64,000 nucleotides of DNA. Source: Pimelobacter simplex (lineage in GTDB: Bacteria; Actinomycetota; Actinomycetes; Propionibacteriales; Nocardioidaceae). How positions within the stretch are numbered: position 1 is the stretch's first letter; each line of letters begins with the position of its first letter. The notes under the pieces are model-generated. The model saw only the letters and a program-made list of their open reading frames with translations, did no database searches and was not told the origin of the DNA. The translations under genes were made by a program, and so were the position numbers. The DNA lies in contig JADCLI010000004.1 in NCBI GenBank assembly GCA_016803235.1, positions 1-64,000 on the forward strand. Reading direction: 5' to 3'. This document shows positions 32,699-45,206 of the stretch, piece after piece.

Positions 32699-34186
32699 AT
32701 GGAGCAGCATCGCGCGGCCGTGTCGCGGGCCACGTACGTCGCCGCGGCGATCGCGTTCGTGGCCTGGCTGCCCTTCCTGCGCCGGCCCCTGGAGTCCGAC
32801 GAGAGCGGGTTCCTGATGCTGGCGCGCCAGTGGGAGCCGGGCGGCTCGCTGTACGGCGACCACTGGGTCGACCGTCCCCCGCTGCTGATCTGGATCTTCC
32901 GGCTGGCCGCGCAGCTCGGGCCGGTGGAGCTGACCGCCGACGGCGCGCTCGCTCCGGGCGTGCGGCTGGTGGGCGCCACGGCGACCGTGGCCACCGTCGT
33001 GCTCGCCGGGGTGCTCGCCGCCCGGCTCTCCGGCGGGTGGTCGAGGCGGGTCGTGCCGCTGCTGGCGGCCGCCCTGCTCGCGAGCCCGTTGCTGGGGATG
33101 CCGGCCACGAACGGCGAGCTCCTGGCGGCGCCGTTCATCCTGCTGGGCGTGCTGTGCCTGGTGGCCGCGTTCGGCGCGCCCGCCGGCGGACGAGGGCTGG
33201 CGCTGGCGGCCGGCGCAGGCGCGGCGGGGATGGCTGCCGCGCTGGTGAAGCAGAACATGGTCGACCTCTTCGTCCTCGCCGCAGTGCTGATGCCCCTGTC
33301 GGCGGGGCGCGTGCCGCAGCTCGGGCGTCGGGTGCTGGCGCTGGGCGGCGGCGCGGTCGCGCTCTTGAGCGTGGTCCTGGGTTCGGCCGCCGCCCGCGGG
33401 ACCTCGGCTCGCGACCTGTGGGACGCCGTCGTGGTGTTCCGGCTGCAGGCCGCTGCGACCATCGGCGCGGAGTCCTCGCCCGCCACCGAGCACCGGATGA
33501 CCCTCGTCGCCCTGGCGTTCGTCGCCAGCGGCGCCGCGGTCACCCTGCTCACGACCGCCTTCCTCGCGGCCCGCCGTACCGTCCGGGAGGGGCCACGCTC
33601 TGCTCCCCTCGCCCTCGCCGCCCTCGCCATGGCCGCGTGGGAGCTCCTCGGCGTCGCGGCAGGTGGCAGCTACTGGCTGCACTACCTGACCGGGCTGGTG
33701 CCCGGCGTCGTCCTGCTGTCCTGCCTGGCCCACCCGAGGGGACGCCGACTCCTGCTGGTCGACGCCTGCCTGGTGATCACCGCCACCGCCTGCCTGGCGG
33801 CGTGGGTCCACGCCCTCGTCGCGCCGATCGACGCCACCCTCGCGCGCGACGCCGAGGCAGCGACCTATCTGCGCACCCACGCCGACCCCGGCGACGGCGT
33901 CGTCGTCGCCTTCGGCCGCCCCGACATCGTCGCCGCCAGCGGGCTGAGCAGCCCCTACGAGCACCTGTGGAGCCTGCCCGTCCGGGTCCGCGACCCCGGT
34001 CTCGCCGAGCTGCGGGCCGTGCTGAGCTCACCCGAGGCCCCACGCTGGGTCGTGGTGTCCGGCACCAGCCTCACCAGTTGGGGGATCTCGTCCCCGGCCG
34101 CCCAGGAGTACCTCGAGCAGAACTACCGGCAGCGGGCACGCTTCGACGAGCTGCGGGTCTGGGAGCGGCTGCCCGCCGGTGGTTGA
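32699..34186 (+). CDS. Polytopic glycosyltransferase, ArnT/PMT (GT39) type
   Basis: 495 residues from ATG 32699, with about 11 hydrophobic helices. The first loop has the acidic pair typical of GT-C enzymes (PLESDESGFLMLARQW) followed by YGDHWVDRPPLLIWIFRLAA, matching ArnT/PMT-family 'DE' and 'RPPL' motifs. These enzymes transfer a sugar from a polyprenyl-phosphate donor at the outer face of the membrane; the acceptor is unknown. The last codons and stop (GCCGGTGGTTGA) lie in a dispersed repeat, so the native C-terminus may have been replaced. It does not obviously belong to nitrate metabolism. Confidence 0.75.
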   Translation: MEQHRAAVSRATYVAAAIAFVAWLPFLRRPLESDESGFLMLARQWEPGGSLYGDHWVDRPPLLIWIFRLAAQLGPVELTADGALAPGVRLVGATATVATVVLAGVLAARLSGGWSRRVVPLLAAALLASPLLGMPATNGELLAAPFILLGVLCLVAAFGAPAGGRGLALAAGAGAAGMAAALVKQNMVDLFVLAAVLMPLSAGRVPQLGRRVLALGGGAVALLSVVLGSAAARGTSARDLWDAVVVFRLQAAATIGAESSPATEHRMTLVALAFVASGAAVTLLTTAFLAARRTVREGPRSAPLALAALAMAAWELLGVAAGGSYWLHYLTGLVPGVVLLSCLAHPRGRRLLLVDACLVITATACLAAWVHALVAPIDATLARDAEAATYLRTHADPGDGVVVAFGRPDIVAASGLSSPYEHLWSLPVRVRDPGLAELRAVLSSPEAPRWVVVSGTSLTSWGISSPAAQEYLEQNYRQRARFDELRVWERLPAGG

Positions 34187-34248
34187 GGTGCGAGGCCGCC
34201 CGCGGCCGAGCCTCGAAACCACCGGCCGTGGTGTCCGGATCCTCCCGG

Positions 34249-37903
<3,655 letters not shown>

Positions 37904-37985
37904 GCGGGTCGACGGTTCAACTACCGAATTCGGCGCGATCTGGCCGATCTGCCGACGAATCCGGTCGTTGAACGGAGCGCAGGGC

Positions 37986-38549
37986 TCAGCTGAGGGCGCC
38001 GCCGTAGCTGGGCAGCCGGAGCCTGCGCTCGTAGTCGCCCCCGACGAAGTCCGTGCTCCGGTTGCCGACGTTGAGCACGATGGTCCAGCCCTGCGCGGTG
38101 TACCGCGCCCGGCATCGCTGCTTGCTGTCGGCGAGGAGCTCGCCGTGCCGGCGACCGCAGATCCCGTCGTGGTGGTAGCCCGCCGTGTCGAGGGCCTGGG
38201 TGACGTTGGCGAGGCTGTCCTCGAAGCGCCCGGTCACGAAGAAGACCGCCATGCCCTGGCTCTCGGCCTTCCGGGTCAGCTTGAGGGTCCGCTCGATCGC
38301 CCGCGGCCAGGCGTAGTGGGTGGCCAGCGAGGTGTTGTCGATGTCGAGCACGACGGCCAGCCGCTTCTCGCCGCCGGCCGCCCGCTCCCTGAGGTAGGCG
38401 CCCGGGCGCTTCTTCGCGTACACGGCCCGGACGTCGGACTGCCACTGGGCCGCTGAGGGCAGCGGCCCAGTGGCGCGTTCGGTCGCCGACGCAACGGCGA
38501 TATGGGTGGGGAACAGGGCGAGCATCAGGGCGAGCGCCAGGGTCCGCAT
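37986..38549 (-). CDS. Secreted HAD-superfamily (class III acid phosphatase-like) protein
   Basis: 187 residues from ATG 38549. A signal peptide (RTLALALMLALFPTHIAVASA) is followed by HAD motif I VVLDIDNTSLATHYAWPR and motif II VFFVTGRFED. Motifs III/IV are harder to place (GNRSTDFVGGDYERRLRLP carries the acidic residues). This is the HAD IIIB group of secreted or cell-wall acid phosphatases. It converges on gdhA and is followed upstream by narK at 20 bp. Confidence 0.8.
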   Translation of the reverse strand: MRTLALALMLALFPTHIAVASATERATGPLPSAAQWQSDVRAVYAKKRPGAYLRERAAGGEKRLAVVLDIDNTSLATHYAWPRAIERTLKLTRKAESQGMAVFFVTGRFEDSLANVTQALDTAGYHHDGICGRRHGELLADSKQRCRARYTAQGWTIVLNVGNRSTDFVGGDYERRLRLPSYGGALS

Positions 38550-38569
38550 CGCCCCATTCCACCAGAGGC

Positions 38570-40153
38570 TCACAGCCCGAGGCCGGCGTACCCCCGCTCG
38601 GCGTCACTGGTCGACGGCTTCCGCAGGAAGACCGCCCAGGTCACCAGCGTGCAGACGACGTAGAAGCAGGTGAACACGACGAAGGCCGTCTTCGTGGCGG
38701 CCAGCGGGTCGGTGACCCACGGGGAGCCGAAGGTGATCGGGATGAGGAAGCCGCCGATGGCACCGACGGCGCCGATGATGCCGACCGCGGCCGACGACTT
38801 CTTGGTGCCGTCGAGCAGCGCGAGCTCGCGCTCGGGGGTGTCGGCGGCGGTGGCACGCTCGGCGTCGGTGCGGAAGATCGCAGGGATCATCTTGTACGTC
38901 GAGCCGTTGCCGATGCCGGTGCAGGCGAAGACGAACAAGAAGATGCCGAGGAACAGCGGGAAGACGTCGGCGTTGGCCTCGACCGCGGTACGCACCGCGT
39001 CGGGGAACTCGAACGCGGCCGGGTCGGCGGCGATCTTGGCCAGCGTGGCCTTGTCGGGCGCCGGCGGGAGCGGCTCGAGCATGCCGAGCGTGACCAGGAT
39101 GCCGAGCGTGCCGAGCACCATTCCTCCGAAGGCCATCAGGGTGATCCGGCCGCCGCCGAACCGGTCGGCGAGGTGGCCGCCGAGCGGTCGGGCGACCGAG
39201 CCGACGAGCGCGCCGAGGAAGGCGTAGAAGGCGAAGTTGATGCCGATGCCTTCGACGGCGGGGACCGGCTGGCGCCAGAAGTTGAGCTTGATCAGCAGCG
39301 GCATCGCGGCGGAGTAGCCGATGAACGAGCCGAAGGTGCCGATGTAGAGGAACGACATCACCCACGTGTACTTGTGCTTGAGCACGCTCAGCTGCTGGCG
39401 GGTGTCGGTCTTCGCGTTGGACAGGTTGTCCATGAGGAAGCAGGCGGCGAGCACCGCGACCACGGCGAGCCCGGCGTACACCCAGGCCGCGCGCTCGAGG
39501 TGGATGCCTCCCTGGCTCGCCTTGACCAGCCCGAAGATGCCGGCGCCGCCGACGATCACCGGCAGGAAGAACTGGATGATCGAGACGCCGAGGTTGCCGC
39601 CGGCGGCGTTGAGGCCGAGCGCGGCGCCCTTGAGGCGGGCGGGGTAGAAGAAGTTGATGTTGGCCATCGAGCTGGCGAAGTTGCCGCCACCGAAGCCGGC
39701 GGTCGCGGCGATCAGGCAGAACACCCAGTACGGCGTGCCCGGTTGCGTGACGGCGTAGGCGAAGCCGAGGGTCGGCACCAGCAGCAGGGCCGCACTGACC
39801 ATCGTCCAGTTGCGGCCGCCGAACTTCCCGACCGCGAGGGTGTAGGGCACCCGGATCAGCGCTCCGACCAGGTTCGGGATCGCGACGAGGAAGAAGAGCT
39901 GCTGCGGGGTGAACGTGAAGCCCTGCGCCAGCAGGAACGCCGAGCTGACGCTCCAGATCAGCCAGACCGAGAAGCCGAGGTGCTCGGCGAAGATCGACCA
40001 GATCAGGTTGCGCTTGGCGATCGGCGCGCCGGTGCTCTCCCAGAACTCCGGGTCCTCGGGGCGCCAGTCGTCGATCCAGCGGCCCTTCCTCCGGCGGAGG
40101 GTCGCATCGGGTGCGCGGGCGGCGAGATCGCCGTCGGGGCTGGTGAGGGTCAT
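38570..40153 (-). CDS. narK: Nitrate/nitrite transporter NarK/NasA (MFS)
   Basis: 527 residues from ATG 40153, with 12 predicted helices. The nitrate-porter signature is present twice: AGFGGGNFASSMANINFFYP after helix 4 and GIIGAVGAIGGFLIP in the second half. A long hydrophilic insertion (~370-420, ADPAAFEFPDAVRTAVEANADVF) sits before helix 10. With narB, nirBD and gdhA it completes the assimilation pathway. The shared nitrate motif is 88 bp upstream. Confidence 0.94.
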   Translation of the reverse strand: MTLTSPDGDLAARAPDATLRRRKGRWIDDWRPEDPEFWESTGAPIAKRNLIWSIFAEHLGFSVWLIWSVSSAFLLAQGFTFTPQQLFFLVAIPNLVGALIRVPYTLAVGKFGGRNWTMVSAALLLVPTLGFAYAVTQPGTPYWVFCLIAATAGFGGGNFASSMANINFFYPARLKGAALGLNAAGGNLGVSIIQFFLPVIVGGAGIFGLVKASQGGIHLERAAWVYAGLAVVAVLAACFLMDNLSNAKTDTRQQLSVLKHKYTWVMSFLYIGTFGSFIGYSAAMPLLIKLNFWRQPVPAVEGIGINFAFYAFLGALVGSVARPLGGHLADRFGGGRITLMAFGGMVLGTLGILVTLGMLEPLPPAPDKATLAKIAADPAAFEFPDAVRTAVEANADVFPLFLGIFLFVFACTGIGNGSTYKMIPAIFRTDAERATAADTPERELALLDGTKKSSAAVGIIGAVGAIGGFLIPITFGSPWVTDPLAATKTAFVVFTCFYVVCTLVTWAVFLRKPSTSDAERGYAGLGL

Positions 40154-40241
40154 CGCAGGCTCCTGGCAGGCAGAGGTCCGGTTGTCGGGCTCCAGCCTGT
40201 GCGCCCGCCGTTTCGGCCGGAGCGCCGAGAAGATTTCGTCT

Positions 40242-40266
40242 CGTCAACTCCGTCTCACGGGCTCAC
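40242..40266 (-). promoter_or_regulatory. Nitrate-operon motif, copy C
   Basis: Read toward narK: GTGAG, 3 nt, GTGAG, 6 nt, TTGACG. The spacing equals copies A and B while the 6-nt spacer differs, which argues for selection on the conserved parts. Confidence 0.65.
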
Positions 40267-40279
40267 GTGCCTCACAAGG

Positions 40280-40813
40280 TCACGCCTGCGCGGTCGCCAG
40301 GGCCTGCTCCCGGTCCAGGAAGAAGAACTGCGCCGGCTTCTCCGCGATGCTCGTGCGCAGCTCGACGAGCGGGCCGCGGGTGCAGCCGAGCCGCTCCATC
40401 AGCGCGATGGACGCCGAGTTGCGGGCGTCCGGCTCGAACACCAGGCGGCGGCAGCCGGGCAGGTGGGTGACGAAGTCGAGGCCGGCGGCGATCACGTCGG
40501 GGGTGCGGCCCGCGCGGCGCGGGTCGTCGGCGAGGAGGAGGTGGACGCCGACGTCGCCGGGGAGCCGGTCGTACCACTGGCCGATCTCGTCGACCTCCGG
40601 GTCGTAGGTCTGGAGCAGTCCGACGGGGTGGTCGTCGACGACGAGGAGGTACGCCGCGAGGTGGGGCTGGTCCTGGATGTAGCCGTAGACCAGTGCGACG
40701 TCCTCGACGGTGTGGTCGGTCATGCCCCAGAACTGCGCGCGTGGCTGGGTGACCCAGGCGTGCAGGAGCGCCGCGTCCGCGGCGGGGTCGACGGGGCGCA
40801 CGTGCACGGTCAT
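40280..40813 (-). CDS. Siderophore-type GNAT acyltransferase
   Basis: 177 residues from ATG 40813, overlapping the acylase stop (ATGA). It belongs to the acyl-CoA:N-hydroxylysine acyltransferase group (IucB/RhbD/DesC/MbtK): HVRPVDPAADAALLHAWVTQPRAQFWGM, then LLQTYDPEVDEIGQWYD and DVGVHLLLADDPRRAGRTPDVI, ending RLVFEPDARNSASIALMERLGC. It is the last gene of the siderophore operon and the second acyltransferase in it; the other is the N-terminal domain of the synthetase fusion. Confidence 0.88.
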   Translation of the reverse strand: MTVHVRPVDPAADAALLHAWVTQPRAQFWGMTDHTVEDVALVYGYIQDQPHLAAYLLVVDDHPVGLLQTYDPEVDEIGQWYDRLPGDVGVHLLLADDPRRAGRTPDVIAAGLDFVTHLPGCRRLVFEPDARNSASIALMERLGCTRGPLVELRTSIAEKPAQFFFLDREQALATAQA

Positions 40814-42828
40814 GGTGTCTCCTCGGGGTGCTTCACGGGGATGGTGCGGCCGGCGGCCCAGACGGCCTGCTGGTCGTGGTGGTGCGGCGAGTCCGGCTCT
40901 CCCGACGCTCCGAGCGGGACCACCCAGCGGCTGTCGCCGGCCAGGTCCCAGACCCAGCGGGCGACGGGTCCGTGCACACAGGCGCCGGTGCCACCGAGCG
41001 CGCGGGTGGCGAGGACGCAGTCGTCGTCGCCGGAGAGGGGGAGGTACGGCGGCGCGGTGCCCTCGGGTGCGGGCAGGCCGAGCTGCTGGTGCGGCGTCAG
41101 GGGGACGACGACGTGGCCGGTCCCCCACGTCGCGGGCACCGGCTGCGCCGCGACCTGCTCGAGCGCGTCGGCGACGACCTGGTGCACGTCGACGCCGAAG
41201 GGCTTGTCGGCGGCGAGGATCGCGGGCAGGCAGAGCCGGAGCCGGCCGCGCAGGTCGAACCAGGGCGCGAACAGCTCGCCGTGCGGGGACCCGTCGACGC
41301 CGGCGAGCCCGGGGGCGTCGTACAGGCCCTCGACGACGGCGGCCCGGACCCGCGCGAACAGGGCGGCGTCGACGCTGTCGGCCGCCATCCGGCGGTCCCA
41401 GGCGAGCAGGCGGTCGCGCAGCCGCGCGGCCGGTGCGGTGAGGTCGAGGAGGGAGGAGACGGTGTCGAGGAGGGCCGCGCCCGCGGTCTGGCGGTCGTCG
41501 GCGAGCACGGTGGCCACGGTCTCGGGGGTGAGCGGCCCGGCGGCGGCGAGCTCGTCGAGGAGCCCACGGAGGCGGCGGGCCCGGTGGGGTGGGGCGAAGT
41601 CGGCGCCGACCCGTTCGAAGTCCGGTGTCGCGCGGTCGTTGGCGGTGACGAGCACGGGTCCGGTCCGCCGCGGCAGGTCGGTGACCCAGGTGCCGGTCCA
41701 GCGGCGGTCGGCGTCGCGCCGGGGGATCCGGCCGACGACCCGGTGCTCGGTCGCGCCGTGCCGGTCTCCGACGACGAGGTTGTCGACCGGGCCGACCCAG
41801 CCGGCGAAGGCGGCGGTGACGTCGGCACAGGTGCGGGCGCGCAACAGCGGGAGGATCGCGTCGAGGCCGAGGTCGCCGAGGACGAAGGCCGGCGTGCGCA
41901 GGCTGTACGTCCCGGGCTCGCCGGGCCCGCCCAGCACGACGGGTCCGCGGTCGGTGACGAGCACCTCGACCTCGTGGACGTCGTACCTGTCCTCGCCGAC
42001 GAGGACCCGCACCTGCTCGAGGCGCCGAGCGACCGGTTCCCAGCCGGAGGCGCCGCGGGCGATGACGGCGTCCCGGTGGCGGACCAGCTCCTCGGCGTAC
42101 GCGTCCTCGTCGTCGGCCACCGCGTTGGTGATGCCCCAGGCGACGTCGCCGGCGTGGCCGAAGTGCTGGACGCCGGGCACGCCGACGAAGGTCAGACCGG
42201 CGACGTCGAAGGCGTCCTCGGGGTCGGTGCAGACCAGGCGGACCTGGGCGTAGCAGCCGGGCGCCTCGATCACCCGGTGCGGGTCGCCGGCGACGATCGG
42301 CAGTCCGCTCGCGGTCAGTGACCCGTCGACGACGAGGGCGTTGCTGCCGCCGGGCAGGCCCTCGGTGCGGAACAGCGGGAGCCACTCGTCGCCGGCGGTC
42401 GCGCCGAGGTGGCGGCGCCAGAGCTGGCCGGGGAAGCCGGAGAAGAGCAGGTGCTGCACGGCGAAGACCGCGAGCGGGGTCCAGGGGCGCCAGGGTCTCG
42501 TGACGGTCGCTGCGCGACCTCCTCGACCACCGGGAAGGATCTCGTTGACCCCGTCGACGTACGCGTCGACGAAGGCCCGGCTCTCCGGGGAGAGGGCGGC
42601 GTACGCCCGGCGGGCGAGGTCGACGAGCAGCGCCCGGCGGGCCAGGACGTCCCACTCCAGCGCGGTCTCGCCGAAGACCTCGGCGCAGGTCCCCTCCGCC
42701 CGGCGACGCTCCACCTCGAGCTGCCAGGCCCGGTCCTGGGCGGTGGCGCGCCCCTGCTCGCGGGCGACCTCGAGCACGGAACCCCCGAAGACACTGGGGA
42801 TCCCGTGCGCGTCGCGGACGATGGTCAT
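40810..42828 (-). CDS. Penicillin acylase-family Ntn-hydrolase, cytoplasmic
   Basis: 672 residues from ATG 42828. The N-terminus (TIVRDAHGIPSVFG ... QDRAWQLEVERRRAEG) is the alpha-chain start of penicillin acylases. The autocatalytic nucleophile is Ser162 in LPGGSNALVVDG, followed by VAGDPHR and later TANDRATP with the oxyanion-type Asn. No signal peptide is visible, whereas PvdQ and classical penicillin G acylases are exported. In the siderophore operon it may trim or exchange an acyl group; penicillin-amidase-like genes are noted beside some Streptomyces des clusters. Residues ~100-112 (GGRGGRAATVTRP) are encoded by a dispersed repeat. Confidence 0.85.
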   Translation of the reverse strand: MTIVRDAHGIPSVFGGSVLEVAREQGRATAQDRAWQLEVERRRAEGTCAEVFGETALEWDVLARRALLVDLARRAYAALSPESRAFVDAYVDGVNEILPGGRGGRAATVTRPWRPWTPLAVFAVQHLLFSGFPGQLWRRHLGATAGDEWLPLFRTEGLPGGSNALVVDGSLTASGLPIVAGDPHRVIEAPGCYAQVRLVCTDPEDAFDVAGLTFVGVPGVQHFGHAGDVAWGITNAVADDEDAYAEELVRHRDAVIARGASGWEPVARRLEQVRVLVGEDRYDVHEVEVLVTDRGPVVLGGPGEPGTYSLRTPAFVLGDLGLDAILPLLRARTCADVTAAFAGWVGPVDNLVVGDRHGATEHRVVGRIPRRDADRRWTGTWVTDLPRRTGPVLVTANDRATPDFERVGADFAPPHRARRLRGLLDELAAAGPLTPETVATVLADDRQTAGAALLDTVSSLLDLTAPAARLRDRLLAWDRRMAADSVDAALFARVRAAVVEGLYDAPGLAGVDGSPHGELFAPWFDLRGRLRLCLPAILAADKPFGVDVHQVVADALEQVAAQPVPATWGTGHVVVPLTPHQQLGLPAPEGTAPPYLPLSGDDDCVLATRALGGTGACVHGPVARWVWDLAGDSRWVVPLGASGEPDSPHHHDQQAVWAAGRTIPVKHPEETP
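42494..42531. repeat. Dispersed element inserted in frame in the acylase gene
   Basis: Identical at 36 of 38 positions to 26873-26910 inside the chelatase gene. There it is read as VEEVAQRPSRD-like, here as GGRGGRAATVTRP, so the two genes translate different frames of the same DNA. The element falls between VNEILP and WRPWTPLAVF, in a surface loop region of the alpha chain. Confidence 0.85.
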
Positions 42829-45206
42829 GGGCGAGCGGCCGGGTTGGCCAGGGTGCCGGCGAAGATCAGCGACTCGGCCTGGTCGGTCAGGTCCACCATC
42901 TGCAGGGTGTTGCGCAGCTGGAGCCGGTTGAGGCAGCTGTGCCGGAACTCCGGCCGGAGCAGGTCGTACGACGCCGCCGCCTCCGCGAGCTCGGGGTGGT
43001 CGGCCGCGTGCTCCTCGATGGTGGTCCGTGCGATCGCCCAGAACTCCTCGGCCGGCAACAGCCCGTCCTCGTCGAGGATCGCCGCCACGAAGCGGAGGAC
43101 GCCGTCGAAGACGTCGGTGTGGACGGCGAGCGCCTTGACGTCGTCGGGGAACGAGCCGCGGATCCGCTCGACCTCGGCCGGCAGCGGCAGGTCGCCCATG
43201 ACGGCGACCTCCTCGCCGATGTCCTTCATGAACGCGCCGACCGGGACGTGGTCGCGCAGCCGCAGCAGCAGGTTCTCGCCGTGCGGCATGAACGCCAGGT
43301 CGTAGGCGTGGAGGCAGTGCACGAGCGGGCGGAGGTAGGCGCGCAGGTAGGCCCGCACCCAGGTCGCCGCGTCGACCGGCGACGCCTTGATCCACGCGGT
43401 GACCAGGGCGTCACCGTCGGCGTCGCGGTGCAGCAGGGCCGCCATCGTGGTCAGCTGCTCGCCGTCGGGGGTGCGCGGCACCGGGCTCTCGCGCCACAGG
43501 GCGGCGATCATCTTGCGGTACGGCGACGGGCCGGCCGTGCGGTGGAAGGCGTCGCCCGTGTAGCCGATCGCCGCCAGCTCGCGAAGCACCTCGAACCCGC
43601 ACGCCCGCAGCTCGGCGTCGGCCTCGACGACCGATGCGACCCAGTCGTTGATGGCGGGAGTCGCCGCCATGTAGGCCGGCGAGAGCCCTCGCACGAAGCC
43701 CATGTTCTGGATGGCGAGCGCGGTCTTCACGTAGTGCCGATCGGGCCGGCTGGCGTTGAAGAAGGTGCGGATCGACTGCTGCGGGTGGTGGTCGTCGTCG
43801 CCGGCGCCGAGGTGCACGAGGTCGCGGCGCGCGACGTCCGGCGCGAAGGTGACGGCCAGCTTGTGCTGCCACTGCCACGGGTGCACCGGCAGGTAGAGGT
43901 AGTCCTCGGGCGCCAGGCCGAGCGCTGCCAGGCGGGAGTCGAACCGGTCGCGTACGTCGGGCGCCAGCTCGCCGTCGTACAGCTCGGCCTCGGTGGCGTC
44001 GGCCGCCAGCGAGAGATGGGTCAGCGAGCGGCGCGCGGCCAGCCAGTGCAGCCGGACCGGCTGCCCGGTCTCCGGGGCGTAGGCGCGGTAGTCGTCGAGG
44101 CTGAACCCGATCCGGCCGTTGTTGGCCACGAACGCGGGGTGTCCCTCCGTCATCGCGGACTCGATCTCCTGGTAGCCCGCGTCGACCAGGTCGGCGACCG
44201 GCACCCGGCGGTGGCGCAGCTTCCAGGCGCCGGCCGCGAGGGTGGCCGCGATCTCCTCGAGATAGGTCGGCAGCAGCTGGTCCGGGATCCCCAGCGTCGG
44301 AGCGAGCTCCGCGACCAGCTCCTGTGCGTCCGGGCGGGCCGGGGCGCCGTCGCGGGTGCGCTCGATGGACGCGGGGTCGACGACCCAGTGGTCGAGGAGG
44401 TGTCGCCGTGCGGTGAAGGTGTACGACGACGGACCGGCCTCGACCCGCCACCGGTCGCCGTCCCGGACCGGCGTGATCAGCCGTTCGTGCGCGAACTCCC
44501 CCAGCGCCTTCGCCACCAGGTGCCGCTGGGCGCGCTCCATCAGCGCGGGCGTGAGGTGGTCGGCGGACGAGTGGAGTTCGTCGAGTAGTCCCGTCGCGAG
44601 GGACGAGCGACGGGACGTATCGAGACGTGGTGAGGCGTCTCGATACGCCGCCTCCGCTCCTTCGTCGCTGCGGCGGCTACTCGACGAGCTCCAGGAGCCG
44701 CGGGTGCAGACCGAGAGCATCGCGGTCTTGCCGGGCAGCGGGATCTCGCGGATCTCGACGAAGCCCGCGGCGAGGTTCTTGGCGCGGATCCGGTCGTTGC
44801 GGGCGTCCGGCTCGACGACGACCCGCCGCACCGCGGGGTCCTCGAAGCAGTGCGCCATGACGGCGTCGAAGACCGCGGTGGTCAGACCGGGGACCGCCGG
44901 ACCGGCCGGCGGGGCGACGAGGACGTGCATCCCGAGGTCCCCGTGGCGGAGCTCGGGGAGGTCGGCCAGCGGGGAGTGCGCCGGGTCGTAGGTCTCGGCG
45001 AGGAAGGCCGGTCGCCCGTCGACCCGGCCGAGCCAGGCGTCATGGTGCGGATCGGCGACGATGCCGTCGTACTCGCTGCGGACGTCGTCGCGGGTGGCGT
45101 CCTGCATCATCCAGTAGACCGAGCGAGGGTGGGTGACCCACGCGTGCAGCAGGTCGAGGTCGCGCTCGACGTCGAGCGGCTCGAGGGTGATCGAGGTGAT
45201 GGGCAT
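42825..45206 (-). CDS. Fused GNAT acyltransferase / IucA-IucC (NIS) siderophore synthetase
   Basis: 793 residues from ATG 45206 (TGATG overlap with desB). Residues 1-168 are a DesC/IucB-type GNAT domain (LLHAWVTHPRSVYWMMQ ... HGDLGMHVLVAPP ... VVVEPDARNDRIRAKNL). Residues ~210-793 are a NIS synthetase of DesD type (MTEGHPAFVANNGRIGFSLDDYRAYAPE, YLPVHPWQWQHK, SIRTFFN, PHGENLLLRLRD, then the Fe transporter-like FhuF-type tail HSCLNRLQLRNTL). The domains are joined by ~40 low-complexity residues (SSSSSRRSDEGAEAAY...) encoded by an inverted pair of dispersed repeats. It would acylate N-hydroxy-cadaverine and condense the units. Confidence 0.9.
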   Translation of the reverse strand: MPITSITLEPLDVERDLDLLHAWVTHPRSVYWMMQDATRDDVRSEYDGIVADPHHDAWLGRVDGRPAFLAETYDPAHSPLADLPELRHGDLGMHVLVAPPAGPAVPGLTTAVFDAVMAHCFEDPAVRRVVVEPDARNDRIRAKNLAAGFVEIREIPLPGKTAMLSVCTRGSWSSSSSRRSDEGAEAAYRDASPRLDTSRRSSLATGLLDELHSSADHLTPALMERAQRHLVAKALGEFAHERLITPVRDGDRWRVEAGPSSYTFTARRHLLDHWVVDPASIERTRDGAPARPDAQELVAELAPTLGIPDQLLPTYLEEIAATLAAGAWKLRHRRVPVADLVDAGYQEIESAMTEGHPAFVANNGRIGFSLDDYRAYAPETGQPVRLHWLAARRSLTHLSLAADATEAELYDGELAPDVRDRFDSRLAALGLAPEDYLYLPVHPWQWQHKLAVTFAPDVARRDLVHLGAGDDDHHPQQSIRTFFNASRPDRHYVKTALAIQNMGFVRGLSPAYMAATPAINDWVASVVEADAELRACGFEVLRELAAIGYTGDAFHRTAGPSPYRKMIAALWRESPVPRTPDGEQLTTMAALLHRDADGDALVTAWIKASPVDAATWVRAYLRAYLRPLVHCLHAYDLAFMPHGENLLLRLRDHVPVGAFMKDIGEEVAVMGDLPLPAEVERIRGSFPDDVKALAVHTDVFDGVLRFVAAILDEDGLLPAEEFWAIARTTIEEHAADHPELAEAAASYDLLRPEFRHSCLNRLQLRNTLQMVDLTDQAESLIFAGTLANPAARP
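44574..44691. repeat. Inverted pair of dispersed elements forming a domain linker
   Basis: Elements 44574-44626 (reverse) and 44637-44691 (forward) share the ends GTCTCGATACG and CTACTCGACGA(A/G)CTC with the pair at 16361-16470. The interiors are different hairpins (TCCCGTCGC/GCGACGGGA and CCGCC/GGCGG). The pair is read through in frame and encodes synthetase residues ~172-211. Confidence 0.85.
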
